Shown: piece after piece, positions 34,903-44,292 of the stretch
How the letters are laid out: every line of letters starts with the position of its first letter
Numbering within the stretch: the first letter of the stretch is position 1
Source of the DNA: Neorhizobium galegae
GTDB lineage: Bacteria; Pseudomonadota; Alphaproteobacteria; Rhizobiales; Rhizobiaceae
Length of the DNA: 64,000 bases
Reading direction: 5' to 3'
Assembly (NCBI RefSeq): GCF_017877055.1
Contig: NZ_JAGIPG010000001.1
Span: 2,104,923-2,168,922 of the forward strand
Program-made: the position numbers and the translations under genes
Notes under the pieces: generated by a model
What the model saw: the letters and a program-made list of their open reading frames with translations, nothing else
Databases searched by the model: none
Told to the model about the DNA's origin: nothing

Positions 34903-36531
34903 TCATGCCGCCTGTGCGCCCATCTTTTCCTCGCGGATGAAATCCGCCGCCTTTTCTGCGATCATCACGGTCGGGGCCTGGGTATTGCCGGATACGATGG
35001 TGGGCATGATCGAGGCATCGACGACGCGCAGGCCGGTGAGGCCGTGAACTCTCAGCCGATCGTCCACCACCGCCATGCGGTCGCGCCCCATCTTGCAGGT
35101 GCCGACGGGGTGGAAGGTAGTGTTGAGGGTCCGGCGCGCATAATCGAGCATGTCGTCGTGGGACTGCACGGCTGCAGTCGGCGCAATTTCCTCGGGCTCG
35201 AAGCGCGCCATGGCGGGGCTCGCGGCGATCCTCCGGACAGCCTCGATCGACCGTATCAGGATTTCACGGTCGGCCTCCTCTTTCAGGAAATTATGCAGGA
35301 TGCGCGGCTGGGCCGAAGGATCGCTCCCCGCGACATGGCAATGGCCGCGGCTTTCCGGCCTGAGGATGCAGGCCGACGAGGTGATGCCCGGGAACGGATG
35401 CATGGCGCCGCCGAAACTCGGCGAGGTGGAGCCGGAGACATGGATCTGGATTTCCGGCGCCGGCGCATCCGGCGAGGTTTTGAGGAAGACGCCCAATAGC
35501 GTCGGCGAACCGCCGAGCGGCCCCCGTTTGGTCGCAAGATACTGCATGCCCAGCAGCATCCGGCCAAGCCGCGTGCCGGCGCGGGTATTCAGCGTGTGGG
35601 TGTTGTGAAGACGGTGCTGTATCCTGATGTGCCAGTGGTCCTGCAGGTTTTCGCCGACACCCGGCAATGCGTGAAGAACCTCTATTCCGGCAGATGCAAG
35701 CACGTCCGGCGCGCCAACGCCGGAGCGTTCGAGAATGGCGGGCGAGCTATAGGCTCCTGCGCACAAAAGGACTTCCCGCCCGGCCTTCGCCTCATGGGCC
35801 TGGCCGTCCAGGCTGAACACGACACCGCTCGCCCGGCTGCCGTCGAAAGTGACGCGATCGACCAGTGCGCCGGTGACGACGGTCAGGTTGCGGCGTTTGC
35901 GGACCGGATCGAGAAATGCGCGGGCGGTGGAGTGGCGCACGCCATTCCTGATGGTTGCGACGAAGAAGGCGACACCTTCATTGTCGCCGGAATTGTAGTC
36001 GTCCGCAGCGGGGATACCCTGCTCTATCGCCGCCCGGCGATAGGCTTCCAGGGCCTCCCAGCGCACATTGGGATCGGAAACCGCCCATTCGCCCTCGGTG
36101 CCGTGCGCCTCGGAATCGCCCCGATGGAACGTTTCGGAGCGCTTGAAATAGGGCAGCACGCTTTCCCACGACCAGCCGCGATTGCCGAGCTGCGCCCACT
36201 GGTCGTAGTCGTAGGCATGGCCGCGCACATAGATCAGGCCGTTGATCGCGGAACTGCCCCCGAGCATTTTTCCGCGCGGCAGCGCCAGCCGGCGTCCGTC
36301 GAGATAGGGCTCCGGTTCGCCCTTGTAGAGCCAGTCATATCGCGGCCTGCCGATGAGATAGGCGAGACCAAGCGGCATGTCGACGTAGAAACCCCGCCCC
36401 TCGCCACCGCCCTCGATCATCAGTACCTCGACCGTCGGATCCGCCGACAGCCGGTTGGCCAGAACGCAGCCTGCCGTGCCGCCGCCCACGATGACGTAGT
36501 CGTAGGTACGGGAATGCTCGAACGCACCCAT
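34903..36531 (-). CDS. GMC-family FAD oxidoreductase (choline dehydrogenase-like)
   Basis: A 542-residue flavoprotein that oxidises alcohols to aldehydes. The FAD-binding Rossmann motif is VIVGGGTAGCVLANRLSADP near residue 13, GMC signature 1 is PRGKMLGGSSAINGLIYVRGH, and the C-terminal active site has FHPVGTCKMG (catalytic His) and SGNTQAPTVMIAEKAAD (Asn). The start at 36531 is supported by GGAGGAGAGACC; the frame stays open upstream but without a site. First gene of the GMC-amidohydrolase A-amidohydrolase B-Rieske operon, divergent from a binding-protein gene. Substrate unknown. Confidence 0.9.
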   Translation of the reverse strand: MGAFEHSRTYDYVIVGGGTAGCVLANRLSADPTVEVLMIEGGGEGRGFYVDMPLGLAYLIGRPRYDWLYKGEPEPYLDGRRLALPRGKMLGGSSAINGLIYVRGHAYDYDQWAQLGNRGWSWESVLPYFKRSETFHRGDSEAHGTEGEWAVSDPNVRWEALEAYRRAAIEQGIPAADDYNSGDNEGVAFFVATIRNGVRHSTARAFLDPVRKRRNLTVVTGALVDRVTFDGSRASGVVFSLDGQAHEAKAGREVLLCAGAYSSPAILERSGVGAPDVLASAGIEVLHALPGVGENLQDHWHIRIQHRLHNTHTLNTRAGTRLGRMLLGMQYLATKRGPLGGSPTLLGVFLKTSPDAPAPEIQIHVSGSTSPSFGGAMHPFPGITSSACILRPESRGHCHVAGSDPSAQPRILHNFLKEEADREILIRSIEAVRRIAASPAMARFEPEEIAPTAAVQSHDDMLDYARRTLNTTFHPVGTCKMGRDRMAVVDDRLRVHGLTGLRVVDASIMPTIVSGNTQAPTVMIAEKAADFIREEKMGAQAA

Positions 36532-36860
36532 GGTCTCTCCTCCACTTCCCGCAACCGGCACCGCCGCCTGCCTCGCGGTTACGGCGCCGGACCAGGCACC
36601 GAAAGAGCAAAGGACACAGCGGCCGCGCCATCGCAGCCTCCCATACAACCATGGCACATGGCCCGGTGGGAAGGAAGTCATTTGCTGCAAAAAACGAATG
36701 CAAAAGTATACATCGGCCTCCTGCTGCTGTAGGTTTTACCCACGGCAGGCTGCCGCAAATCGGGAGGAGGAAGCCAGATTGCGGGCGTTGTGTATGCATC
36801 ACCAGTCTTGCCGGCAGGAGTTTGTTTCATCAATTCGTTTCATTGGGGAGGAGCCCAAAG
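36532..36860. promoter_or_regulatory. Divergent promoter region, GMC operon / orphan binding protein, with GTATACAT-type sites
   Basis: This 329-base gap holds no gene. It contains AAGTATACATCGG (36704-36716) and GTGTATGCATCAC (36790-36802). Both resemble GTGTATACATTAC upstream of the dppD-like gene at 44435. I infer a shared operator, possibly for a GntR-type regulator encoded elsewhere. Confidence 0.5.
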
Positions 36861-38450
36861 ATGAAGAAACAGCAGGACGGCATGCCGTCGATCATTCATG
36901 ACAGCAGGATCAACCGGAGAACGCTTCTGGCGTCAGGTGCTGCGCTGGGAGGCGCGATGCTTTTGCCCGGGCAGATTTTCGCCCAGGCGACGCCGCCCAA
37001 ACCGGGCGGCACCTTGCGCATCGCCATGCCGTTCAACCCGGCCGCACTCGACCCGATGACCGGTCGCAACGTGCCGGACTTCAACGCGCTCTACGCGCTG
37101 TTCGACGCGCTGATCGCCTTCGACCCGGCAACGCTCGAGCTGAAGCCGATGCTCGCCAAGGATTGGAGCTTCACCGATCCCACGACACTGGTGCTCAACC
37201 TCGTCGATGGCGTGAAATTCCATGACGGCACGCCTTTCAACGCCGAGGCCGTAAAGTTCAACCTCGACCGTTTCATCAGCGACCCGCGCTCCAACGTGAA
37301 GTCGGACCTGGTTTCGGTTGCGTCGGCGGCGGTCACCGGTCCCAGCCAGGTGACGATCAAGCTCAAGCAGCCGAACTATTCGCTGCCCACCATCCTGACC
37401 GGCCGCGTCGGCTGCATCGTCTCGCCCGCCTCCATCACGTCGGCGGCCGACGGCAATGTCGACCGCAAGCCCGTCGGCACCGGACCAATCAAATTCGTCG
37501 AATGGCGCGACAACGACCTGATCAAGGTCGCGAAGAACCCCGACTACTGGCAGAAAGGCCTGCCCTATCTCGACGGCATCGACTTCCGCATCATCAACGA
37601 ACTCAATACCGCCGCCCGCACGGTGACGGCCGGCGAAACCGATCTCGCGCTCAACATGGCCGCGCAGCAGATCGCGACGGCCCGCCGGGTGCAGGACCTG
37701 ACCGCCGAAGCCAATCCTTCGATGATCTTCTTCACCCTGATGATGAATTTCGCCAAGCCGCCGCTCAACGACGTACGGGTCCGGCAGGCGATGAACTATG
37801 CCATCAACCGTACCGAACTGAATCAGGTCCTGATGCTTGGCCTCGGCGAGCCGACCTCGACCATGTTCCCCAAGGATTTCTGGGCGGTGGATGCCGGAAC
37901 GGCGCAGTTCTACCAGCACGATCCCAACAAGGCGCGCAGCCTGCTGGCAGACGCCGGGTATCCGAAGGGTCTGGAAGTCGAGACCTGGAGCTGGCCGGAC
38001 CAGACGTCGATGCAGCGCATGGAAGTGGTCGGCAACCAGCTCGAACAGGTCGGCATCCGCCTCAAGGTCACTCCCTCGCCTCCGCAGGTGGTCAACCAAC
38101 GCTTCTACATCGAGGGCCAGGGCGCGATGATCCTCAATCCGCAGGGCGGCTGGCTCGATCCAAGCCAGACCTATGAGCGGCTGTTCGGGGCGACCGGCCA
38201 GTTCAACGCCGGCAAGATCGAGGACCCGCAATTCCGCAAGCTGCTGGACGCGACCGGCACCTCGGCCGATGCCGGCGAACGCAAGAAGGCATTTGCCGCG
38301 CTCCAGCGCTTCGTCGTGGAGCAGGCACTGCATCTGCCGCTGGTGACCTCGGCCGCCATGTCGATCCGCAACAAGAAGGTCAAGGATTTCAAGTACGACC
38401 GGCTGCACTCGCCGCGGTTCCATCGCGTTTGGCTCGACCAGACCGCGTGA
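36861..38450 (+). CDS. Peptide/opine-type ABC substrate-binding protein with Tat signal (orphan)
   Basis: A 529-residue family 5 extracellular binding protein (DppA/OppA type). A twin-arginine signal is visible at residues 17-40 (INRRTLLASGAALGGAMLLPGQIFAQA). Core segments: GGTLRIAMPFNPAALDPMTGRN, SWSF-like load region KDWSFTDPTTLVLNL, VKFHDGTPFNAEAVKFNLDRF, and VRVRQAMNYAINR. GGGGAGGAG precedes the ATG. It has no transporter genes of its own; the dpp-like operon downstream, convergent on it, carries a paralogue about half identical by eye. It is divergent from the GMC operon, so it probably delivers that operon's substrate. Confidence 0.9.
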   Translation: MKKQQDGMPSIIHDSRINRRTLLASGAALGGAMLLPGQIFAQATPPKPGGTLRIAMPFNPAALDPMTGRNVPDFNALYALFDALIAFDPATLELKPMLAKDWSFTDPTTLVLNLVDGVKFHDGTPFNAEAVKFNLDRFISDPRSNVKSDLVSVASAAVTGPSQVTIKLKQPNYSLPTILTGRVGCIVSPASITSAADGNVDRKPVGTGPIKFVEWRDNDLIKVAKNPDYWQKGLPYLDGIDFRIINELNTAARTVTAGETDLALNMAAQQIATARRVQDLTAEANPSMIFFTLMMNFAKPPLNDVRVRQAMNYAINRTELNQVLMLGLGEPTSTMFPKDFWAVDAGTAQFYQHDPNKARSLLADAGYPKGLEVETWSWPDQTSMQRMEVVGNQLEQVGIRLKVTPSPPQVVNQRFYIEGQGAMILNPQGGWLDPSQTYERLFGATGQFNAGKIEDPQFRKLLDATGTSADAGERKKAFAALQRFVVEQALHLPLVTSAAMSIRNKKVKDFKYDRLHSPRFHRVWLDQTA

Positions 38451-38480
38451 TCCGTAGCCAGGACATGTTAGACGCAACAA

Positions 38481-38508
38481 AACAGCCCGGCCGTGAAGCC
38501 GGGTTGTT
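38481..38508. terminator. Bidirectional terminator between convergent transport genes
   Basis: AACAGCCCGGC (38481-38491) pairs with GCCGGGTTGTT (38498-38508) around CGTGAA, allowing one G-U pair. T-rich tracts follow on both strands. It separates the orphan binding protein (stop 38450) from the dppC-like gene (stop 38527). Confidence 0.75.
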
Positions 38509-38526
38509 TCGCATCCAAAATCGGGA

Positions 38527-39438
38527 TTACCGCCGCTTGATGGTCGGATCGAGAAGCACGCGGATCGATTCGCCGAGCGTGTTGAAGGCGAGCGCTGTGA
38601 ACAGGATGGCGAAACCCGGCGCGTACATCTGCTCGGGCGCCACCTCGACATAATGGTAGGCGCGCGCCAGCATGCCGCCCCAGCTCGATTCAGGCGGCTG
38701 GACGCCGAGCGACAGGAAGCTCAGTCCGGCTTCCGCCAGAAGCGCCACGGCCAGCATCAGGGTCACTTCGACGATCACGGGCTGGATCGCATTGGGCAGG
38801 ATATGGCGCAGGATCAGATGCAGGCGTGACGCGCCGAAGCCGACGGCCGCCTCGACATAGAGCGCATTCTTCACCACCAGCGTCTGGGCCCGCATCGTGC
38901 GGGCAAGCACCGGCGCGAAGGCGAAGCCGACGGCGATCATCGCATTGGTGAGGCCGATGCCGAGCGCGCCGGTGACGGCGACGGCCAGCACGAGCGGCGG
39001 AAAGGCCAGCACGCCATCGATGATGCGGCTGCCCACTTGGTCGATCCAGCCGCCGACAAAACCGATGAAGACGCCGAGCGGCACGCCGATCGCCACGCCG
39101 ATGCCGACAGCAAGGCTTGCCGCATAAAGCGCATTGTAGGAGCCGTATATCAGCCGGCTCAGCGTATCGCGGCCAAGATCGTCGGTGCCGAGCCAGTGCG
39201 CGCCGCTCGGCGGCGCCAGAAGGTCCATCAGGTCCTGCTTGTTGGGCGCATAGGGCGCGATCACCGGCGCGAAGATCGCCGCCAGAACCAGAACGGAGAG
39301 GTAAGCAAGACTGATCAGCGCGCGCTTGTCGGCCCATAGCCAGGCCCAGAAACGGAAGCGGGCGGGAGGCGGCAGGGTGGCCCTGGTTGCCGGCACGGCA
39401 GCGGTTTGGGTCATCGCGGTCATGTTCATATCGGTCAT
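38527..39438 (-). CDS. ABC transporter permease, DppC type
   Basis: A 303-residue inner-membrane permease of a peptide/opine-type importer. N-terminal cytoplasmic tail, first helix LISLAYLSVLVLAAIFAPVIAPYAP, then HWLGTDDLGRDTLSRLIYGS, the family hallmark before the permease core. The ATPase-contact EAA-like loop is YVEAAVGFGASRLHLILRHILPN. The start at 39438 overlaps the dppB-like stop by 4 bases. Last gene of the dppDF-SBP-dppBC operon. Confidence 0.93.
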   Translation of the reverse strand: MTDMNMTAMTQTAAVPATRATLPPPARFRFWAWLWADKRALISLAYLSVLVLAAIFAPVIAPYAPNKQDLMDLLAPPSGAHWLGTDDLGRDTLSRLIYGSYNALYAASLAVGIGVAIGVPLGVFIGFVGGWIDQVGSRIIDGVLAFPPLVLAVAVTGALGIGLTNAMIAVGFAFAPVLARTMRAQTLVVKNALYVEAAVGFGASRLHLILRHILPNAIQPVIVEVTLMLAVALLAEAGLSFLSLGVQPPESSWGGMLARAYHYVEVAPEQMYAPGFAILFTALAFNTLGESIRVLLDPTIKRR

Positions 39439-40394
39439 GTGGAGGCTGCCACTCTGGGATCGAAAGTCGCGTTGAGCACGTCGACCAGGAGATTGGTGAG
39501 GATCACAACGAGCACGAGCACGAGCGCCACGCCCTGTACGACCGGAAAATCCTTGTTGAGCGCCGAATAGCTGATCAGGTTGCCGACGCCGGGGATAGCG
39601 AACACGGCCTCGATGATGACGGCGCTGGAAAACAGCCGGTTCACCTGCAGGCCGGCAATCGTCAGCATCGTCGCCGCCACGTTGCGAAGCCCATGCTTCC
39701 AAAGGATGGCGCCCGAACCGAGCCCCTTGGCGCGCAGCGTGCGGATATATTGCGAGCCCAGAACCTCAAGCAGCGCGCTGCGCACCTGTCTCGCCAGAAC
39801 CGCGACCACCCCGGTCGAGAGCGCTATTGCCGGCAGGGTCGCATAATAGAGCGCTTCCAGCGGTTTTTCGAAAATGGAAACGGCGCCGGTCGCCGGGAAC
39901 CAGCGATAGCCGAGCGAAAAGAGCGTCACCAGAATGATGCCGAGCCAGAAATTGGGAACCGCGACGCCAAGCGAGGCGACGCTGGTGATGGTCTTGTCGA
40001 GCGTGGTGCCCTGGCGGGTGGCGGCGAGAATGCCGAGCGGAACGCCGATCGCTGCGCCGAGAACCAGCGAATAAAGCACCAGCAGGATCGTATGCGGCAG
40101 GCGCGAGAGGATCAGCCGCAGAACCGATTCGTTCGAAAACAGCGAATGACCGAGATCGCCCTGCACGGCATTTCCCAGCCAGAAGAAATATTGCACCAGC
40201 ATCGGCCGGTCGAATCCGTAGATCTGGCGGATTTCCGCAATCCGTTCCGCCGTCGCATAGTCGCCCGCGATCATCATGGCCGGGTCGCCGGGCATCATGT
40301 AGACGAGGGAAAACACCACGAACGTGGCCACGATCATCACGGGCACGAGCTGCATGAGCCTTTGCGCAATCATCCCGGGGACGCCGTACATCAT
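39435..40394 (-). CDS. ABC transporter permease, DppB type
   Basis: A 319-residue permease with the DppB pattern: RLMQLVPVMIVATFVVFSLVYMMPGDPAMMIAG at the N terminus, FDRPMLVQYFFWLGNAVQGDLGHS, the EAA loop YIRTLRAKGLGSGAILWKHGLRN, and C-terminal VIIEAVFAIPGVGNLISYS. ATG at 40394 follows GGAG at good spacing; the frame is open upstream without a site. It is 178 bases from the binding-protein gene upstream and overlaps the dppC-like gene. Confidence 0.93.
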   Translation of the reverse strand: MMYGVPGMIAQRLMQLVPVMIVATFVVFSLVYMMPGDPAMMIAGDYATAERIAEIRQIYGFDRPMLVQYFFWLGNAVQGDLGHSLFSNESVLRLILSRLPHTILLVLYSLVLGAAIGVPLGILAATRQGTTLDKTITSVASLGVAVPNFWLGIILVTLFSLGYRWFPATGAVSIFEKPLEALYYATLPAIALSTGVVAVLARQVRSALLEVLGSQYIRTLRAKGLGSGAILWKHGLRNVAATMLTIAGLQVNRLFSSAVIIEAVFAIPGVGNLISYSALNKDFPVVQGVALVLVLVVILTNLLVDVLNATFDPRVAAST

Positions 40395-40572
40395 CGATAC
40401 TCCGTCAATCTGCAATTGACGCCGGCCAGTCCAAGGGCCCGCGCGGGAACACCGGATGCGCATAAACACTGCCTTCCGATGCGGGGAAGCAGGGCAGGCA
40501 AACCCTGCCCCCGCTCCGATTCCGGGCAACGCCCCGATGCGACGGTCGCATGGGCGCATCGCATCACTGGCC

Positions 40573-42138
40573 TCAGGCCTCCATCCACACCTTGTGGAAG
40601 CGCGGGCGCTGCAGCAGGCTGAAATTGAAGCCGTGCACCTTCGGCGTGCGGATGATGATGCCGGCCGACGAGAACTGCGGCAGGTGCAGCGCGTTTTCCA
40701 GCACGAAACGCTGCATCTTGAAGAGCACATCCTTGCGCTTGGCGTTGTCGAACGTGTTCATCGACGCATCCATCAGTTCGCGATAACCCGGCAGTTCGAT
40801 CTTCGCCGCGTTGCGATAGGCCGTCGCCGAGAACTGACGGTCGTAGGCCGTTGCCGGATCCGGAAGACCGCCGGTCGGGGTCATCAGCATCTGACCCTTC
40901 TTCTCGGTGAGGAAATATTGCATCGTCTGCGCCGGCTGCGCCGGAGTGACCTTCAGCCGGATGCCCGCCTCGGCAAGCTGGGCGCCGAGGACTTCCTGGC
41001 GCTGCACCGCCGCCTGGTCCGCCCAGGTGAAGGTGGCGATCTCGATGCCGTTTGCAAAACCTGCCGCCTTCAGCAGCGACTTGGCGCGGTCGAGGTCCAG
41101 CTTGTAATAGTTTTCGGTCGCGGGGTCGTTGGCCCAGAAGCCCGACGGGAACATGCTGCAATGCCCGCCGCCAAGGCCGCCCCAGAGGACCTGGTTGAGC
41201 ACCGGCCGGTCGAGCGCCCAGTTCATGGCCTGCCGAACGCGAACGTCTTTCAACGGCCCCTCACCATAATTCAGGAAAGCCGTGTAGTAGATCATCGACG
41301 GCGTCGCTTCGGCGACCAGTTTCGGGTCGCGCTTGGCGACGGCCATCTGCTGTGCGCTCATGTTGAGGACGATATCGGATTCACCGGCGGTCACCGTGCG
41401 GACAGCCGTGTTGAACTCGTTGACGATGCGCATGTCGACGCCGTCGAGGTAGGGCTTGTCACCCCAGTAGTTGGCGTTTTTCACCACCTTGATCAGGGTG
41501 TTGTCCTGCCATTCCACGAACTTGAACGGCCCGGTGCCGACCGGCGCGCGATCGACATTGCCACCTGCGGCAGCCTTGACCGAAGCGGGCGACACGATGA
41601 GGCCGGCGCGGTCGGTGAGGATCGCAGGCAGGGTGGCGTCCGGATATTTCAGCTTCAGCGATACTTGGTAGGGGCCGGTCGCCTCGACCTTGTCGATGAC
41701 AGCAAGATCCGACTTCACGTTCGAGCGATCGTAGGTGCTGCAGCGCTGCAGGTGGAAGACCACCGCCTCGGCGTTGAACGGGGTGCCGTCATGGAATTCG
41801 ACGCCCTGGCGCAACTCGAGAACCAGCGTGGTGGGGTCGGTGAACTTCCACGACGTCGCCAGCATCGGCTGCAGTTCGAGCGTCTGCGGATCAAAGCCGA
41901 TCAGCGCGTCGAACATCAGGAGAAGCGCGTTGAAGTCGGGATTGTTGCGGCCCGTCAGCGGGTCGAGTGCCGCCGGATTGAACGGCATCACGGCCCTCAG
42001 CGTCCCGCCGGATCTCGGCTGTGGGGCCTGAGCCCGCGCCACTGCCGGCAACAGGGCCAGGCCGCCCGCGGCAGCCGTACCGGCCAGCAGCGAACGACGG
42101 GTAATATCCGGTGTCTTTCCAAATAGATTTGTGGTCAC
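40573..42138 (-). CDS. Peptide/opine-type ABC substrate-binding protein with Tat signal (operon copy)
   Basis: A 521-residue family 5 binding protein, paralogous to the one at 36861: GGTLRAVMPFNPAALDPLTGRNNPDFNALL and VEFHDGTPFNAEAV are nearly the same in both. A twin-arginine signal, DITRRSLLAGTAAAGGLALLPAVARA, lies at residues 11-36. GTG at 42138 is chosen since GGAGGAGAAGAC precedes it; an ATG at 42159 is in frame but badly placed relative to that site. It sits between the ATPase genes and permease genes of its operon. Confidence 0.9.
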   Translation of the reverse strand: MTTNLFGKTPDITRRSLLAGTAAAGGLALLPAVARAQAPQPRSGGTLRAVMPFNPAALDPLTGRNNPDFNALLLMFDALIGFDPQTLELQPMLATSWKFTDPTTLVLELRQGVEFHDGTPFNAEAVVFHLQRCSTYDRSNVKSDLAVIDKVEATGPYQVSLKLKYPDATLPAILTDRAGLIVSPASVKAAAGGNVDRAPVGTGPFKFVEWQDNTLIKVVKNANYWGDKPYLDGVDMRIVNEFNTAVRTVTAGESDIVLNMSAQQMAVAKRDPKLVAEATPSMIYYTAFLNYGEGPLKDVRVRQAMNWALDRPVLNQVLWGGLGGGHCSMFPSGFWANDPATENYYKLDLDRAKSLLKAAGFANGIEIATFTWADQAAVQRQEVLGAQLAEAGIRLKVTPAQPAQTMQYFLTEKKGQMLMTPTGGLPDPATAYDRQFSATAYRNAAKIELPGYRELMDASMNTFDNAKRKDVLFKMQRFVLENALHLPQFSSAGIIIRTPKVHGFNFSLLQRPRFHKVWMEA

Positions 42139-42199
42139 GTCTTCTCCTCCATCATCCATGACCGGCCGTGCTCGACCGCTATATCAGCGTCACATTATG

Positions 42200-43264
42200 T
42201 CAGCGCCCTGTGTGGGCGGTGGCGCTTTGATGAGCGCCGTCCCGTCCCGCGAGATCAAGACTTCTCCTCTCCTTTTCGCCAAGCATTTCCTCGGCGAAAT
42301 GGCATGCAACATGCCGTCCAGGCAGCAATTCGCGCTGCTGTGGCTCCTGCGTGCGACAGATGTCGCGCACCCGCGGACAGCGCGTGTGGAAACGGCAGCC
42401 GCCCGGTGGCGCGATCGCGCTTGGTATCTCCCCCTGCAGGATGATTCTCTGCCGGGCATCAGCTGCCGCCGGGTTGATCTCCGGTTCGGCCGAACGCAGC
42501 GCCTCCGTATAGGGATGCAGCGGCGTTTCGATCACGGCATGGGCGGGGCCGAACTCGACGATCTTGCCGAAATACATCACTGCCACGCGGTCGCTGATAT
42601 GGCTGACAACCCTGAGATCATGGCTGATGAAGACGTAGGTGAGGCCGAACTGCTCCTGCAGGCGGGCGAAAAGATTGAGCATGTCGGCCTGGATCGACAC
42701 GTCGAGCGCCGCAACCACCTCGTCGCAGACGATCACGTTCGGATCGAGCATCAGCGCACGCGCAATGTTGGCGCGCTGCTTCTGGCCGCCGGAAATCTCG
42801 TGCGGATAGCGGTTGGCCATTTCGGCCGCCAGCGACACCCGGTCCAGCATCGCGAACGCCTTTTCGCGCCGCTCGGCCTTCGTCCCCTCGCCCGCGATGT
42901 TCAAAGGTTCGCAGATGCTCTGAAGGATGGTCATGCGCGGATCGAAAGCCGCATTCGGATCCTGCGAAACGATCTGATACTTGCGCCGATGACGGTTGAG
43001 TTCGCGTCGGGAGAATTTGAACGGATCGACGCCGTCATGCAAAACCCCGCCGCCACTTGGGCTGAGCAGGCCGACGAGACAGCGGCCGAGCGTCGATTTG
43101 CCGGAACCGGACTCGCCGATCACACCGAAGATCTCGCCCTGGCGGACGCTGAAGCTGACGCCGTCAACCGCGCGGATCAGCGAGCCGCGCCGGGGATTGC
43201 CGAAGCTGACATGCAGGTTGTCGACCTTGAGCGCGGTCTGATCCGAAGCAGCGCCGGCACTCAT
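42200..43264 (-). CDS. ABC transporter ATP-binding protein, DppF type
   Basis: A 354-residue ATPase with Walker A GESGSGKST, signature EISGGQKQRANIARAL, Walker B VIVCDEVVAALD, and the C-terminal oligopeptide-transporter extension with its Cys pattern (CRFHTRCPRVRDIC), which in relatives holds an Fe-S cluster. The start overlaps the dppD-like stop by 4 bases (ATGA). In the signature, ISGGQKQR is a normal variant; the usual DEP of Walker B reads DEV here. Confidence 0.93.
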   Translation of the reverse strand: MSAGAASDQTALKVDNLHVSFGNPRRGSLIRAVDGVSFSVRQGEIFGVIGESGSGKSTLGRCLVGLLSPSGGGVLHDGVDPFKFSRRELNRHRRKYQIVSQDPNAAFDPRMTILQSICEPLNIAGEGTKAERREKAFAMLDRVSLAAEMANRYPHEISGGQKQRANIARALMLDPNVIVCDEVVAALDVSIQADMLNLFARLQEQFGLTYVFISHDLRVVSHISDRVAVMYFGKIVEFGPAHAVIETPLHPYTEALRSAEPEINPAAADARQRIILQGEIPSAIAPPGGCRFHTRCPRVRDICRTQEPQQRELLPGRHVACHFAEEMLGEKERRSLDLAGRDGAHQSATAHTGR

Positions 43265-44292
43265 GCTCCTACCCCCCTCAATTCGAGTTCGTCCCAACGG
43301 TTGCAACGCACTTCCCGGCGATCGACGCCCTCGATGCACTCATTCTCTATGCTCTGGGGCAGTTCGCAGGGCTGCATGGAATAGGAACAGCGCGGCCCGA
43401 ATCGACAGCCCTTCGGCATGTGGCGCAGGGACGGAACACGGCCGGCGATCGAGGGCAGCGTGCCCCGCGCGCGGTTGCTGTCGGGGATGGAATGCAGAAG
43501 GCCGGCGGTATAGGGGTGGCGGGGGCCGGCGATGACGTCCCTCACCGGGCCACCTTCGACGACCTGCCCTGCATACATCGTCACCATCCGATGGCAGCTC
43601 TGCGCAACCAGTCCGAGATTGTGGGTGATGAACATGATGGCGGTGCCCGTGCGGTCGGCAAGGCCCAAAAGCAGGTCCATGATCTGCGCCTGGATCGTCA
43701 CGTCGAGGGCCGTGGTCGGCTCGTCGGCGATCAGCAGGCGCGGCTCGCAGACGAGCGCCATCGCGATCATCACACGCTGGCGCATGCCGCCGGAAAGGTT
43801 CATCGGGTAAAGCGTGGCGACCCGGCGCGGCGATGCGATGCCGACCGAATCCAGCGCCGCGATGGCGCGTTCCGCCGCCTCCCGGCGATCCAGCTTGAAA
43901 TGCCGCCGAAGGGTTTCTTCGATCTGGTAACCCACGGTGAATACCGGGTCCAGCGCGCTCATCGGCTCCTGGAAAATCATGCTGATGTGCCGGCCGCGAA
44001 TACGATTCATCTGCGATTCCGAACAGGACACCAGGTTCTGCCCGCCGAACATGATCTTGCCGCCAAGGCGCGAATCGCGTGGCGGCAGGAGGCGCAGGAT
44101 CGAGAGCGCGGTCATCGACTTGCCGCAGCCACTTTCGCCGACGACGCCGAGAATTTCCTTCGGTTTTACCGAAAGCGAAACATTGTTGAGGACTTCGACC
44201 CAACCCGATTGGTCACGCAATGACAATGTCAGGTTCTGGATATCCAGAAGCGTGTCCTGACCGGCCACCATGGTCTCGGCAAGCTGCTGCAT
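43261..44292 (-). CDS. ABC transporter ATP-binding protein, DppD type
   Basis: A 343-residue ATPase: Walker A GESGCGKSM, signature NLSGGMRQRVMIAMAL, Walker B LLIADEPTTALD, and H-loop FITHN, plus the C-terminal CRFGPRCSYSMQPC cysteine motif. First gene of the operon; AGGAGGA lies 13 bases before the ATG. A GTGTATACAT palindrome about 145 bases upstream is a probable operator. Confidence 0.93.
   Translation of the reverse strand: MQQLAETMVAGQDTLLDIQNLTLSLRDQSGWVEVLNNVSLSVKPKEILGVVGESGCGKSMTALSILRLLPPRDSRLGGKIMFGGQNLVSCSESQMNRIRGRHISMIFQEPMSALDPVFTVGYQIEETLRRHFKLDRREAAERAIAALDSVGIASPRRVATLYPMNLSGGMRQRVMIAMALVCEPRLLIADEPTTALDVTIQAQIMDLLLGLADRTGTAIMFITHNLGLVAQSCHRMVTMYAGQVVEGGPVRDVIAGPRHPYTAGLLHSIPDSNRARGTLPSIAGRVPSLRHMPKGCRFGPRCSYSMQPCELPQSIENECIEGVDRREVRCNRWDELELRGVGA

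Noticed and set aside
36933..38651. A 572-codon minus-strand frame
   Set aside because: Antisense to the orphan binding protein, with its clear Tat signal and family motifs.
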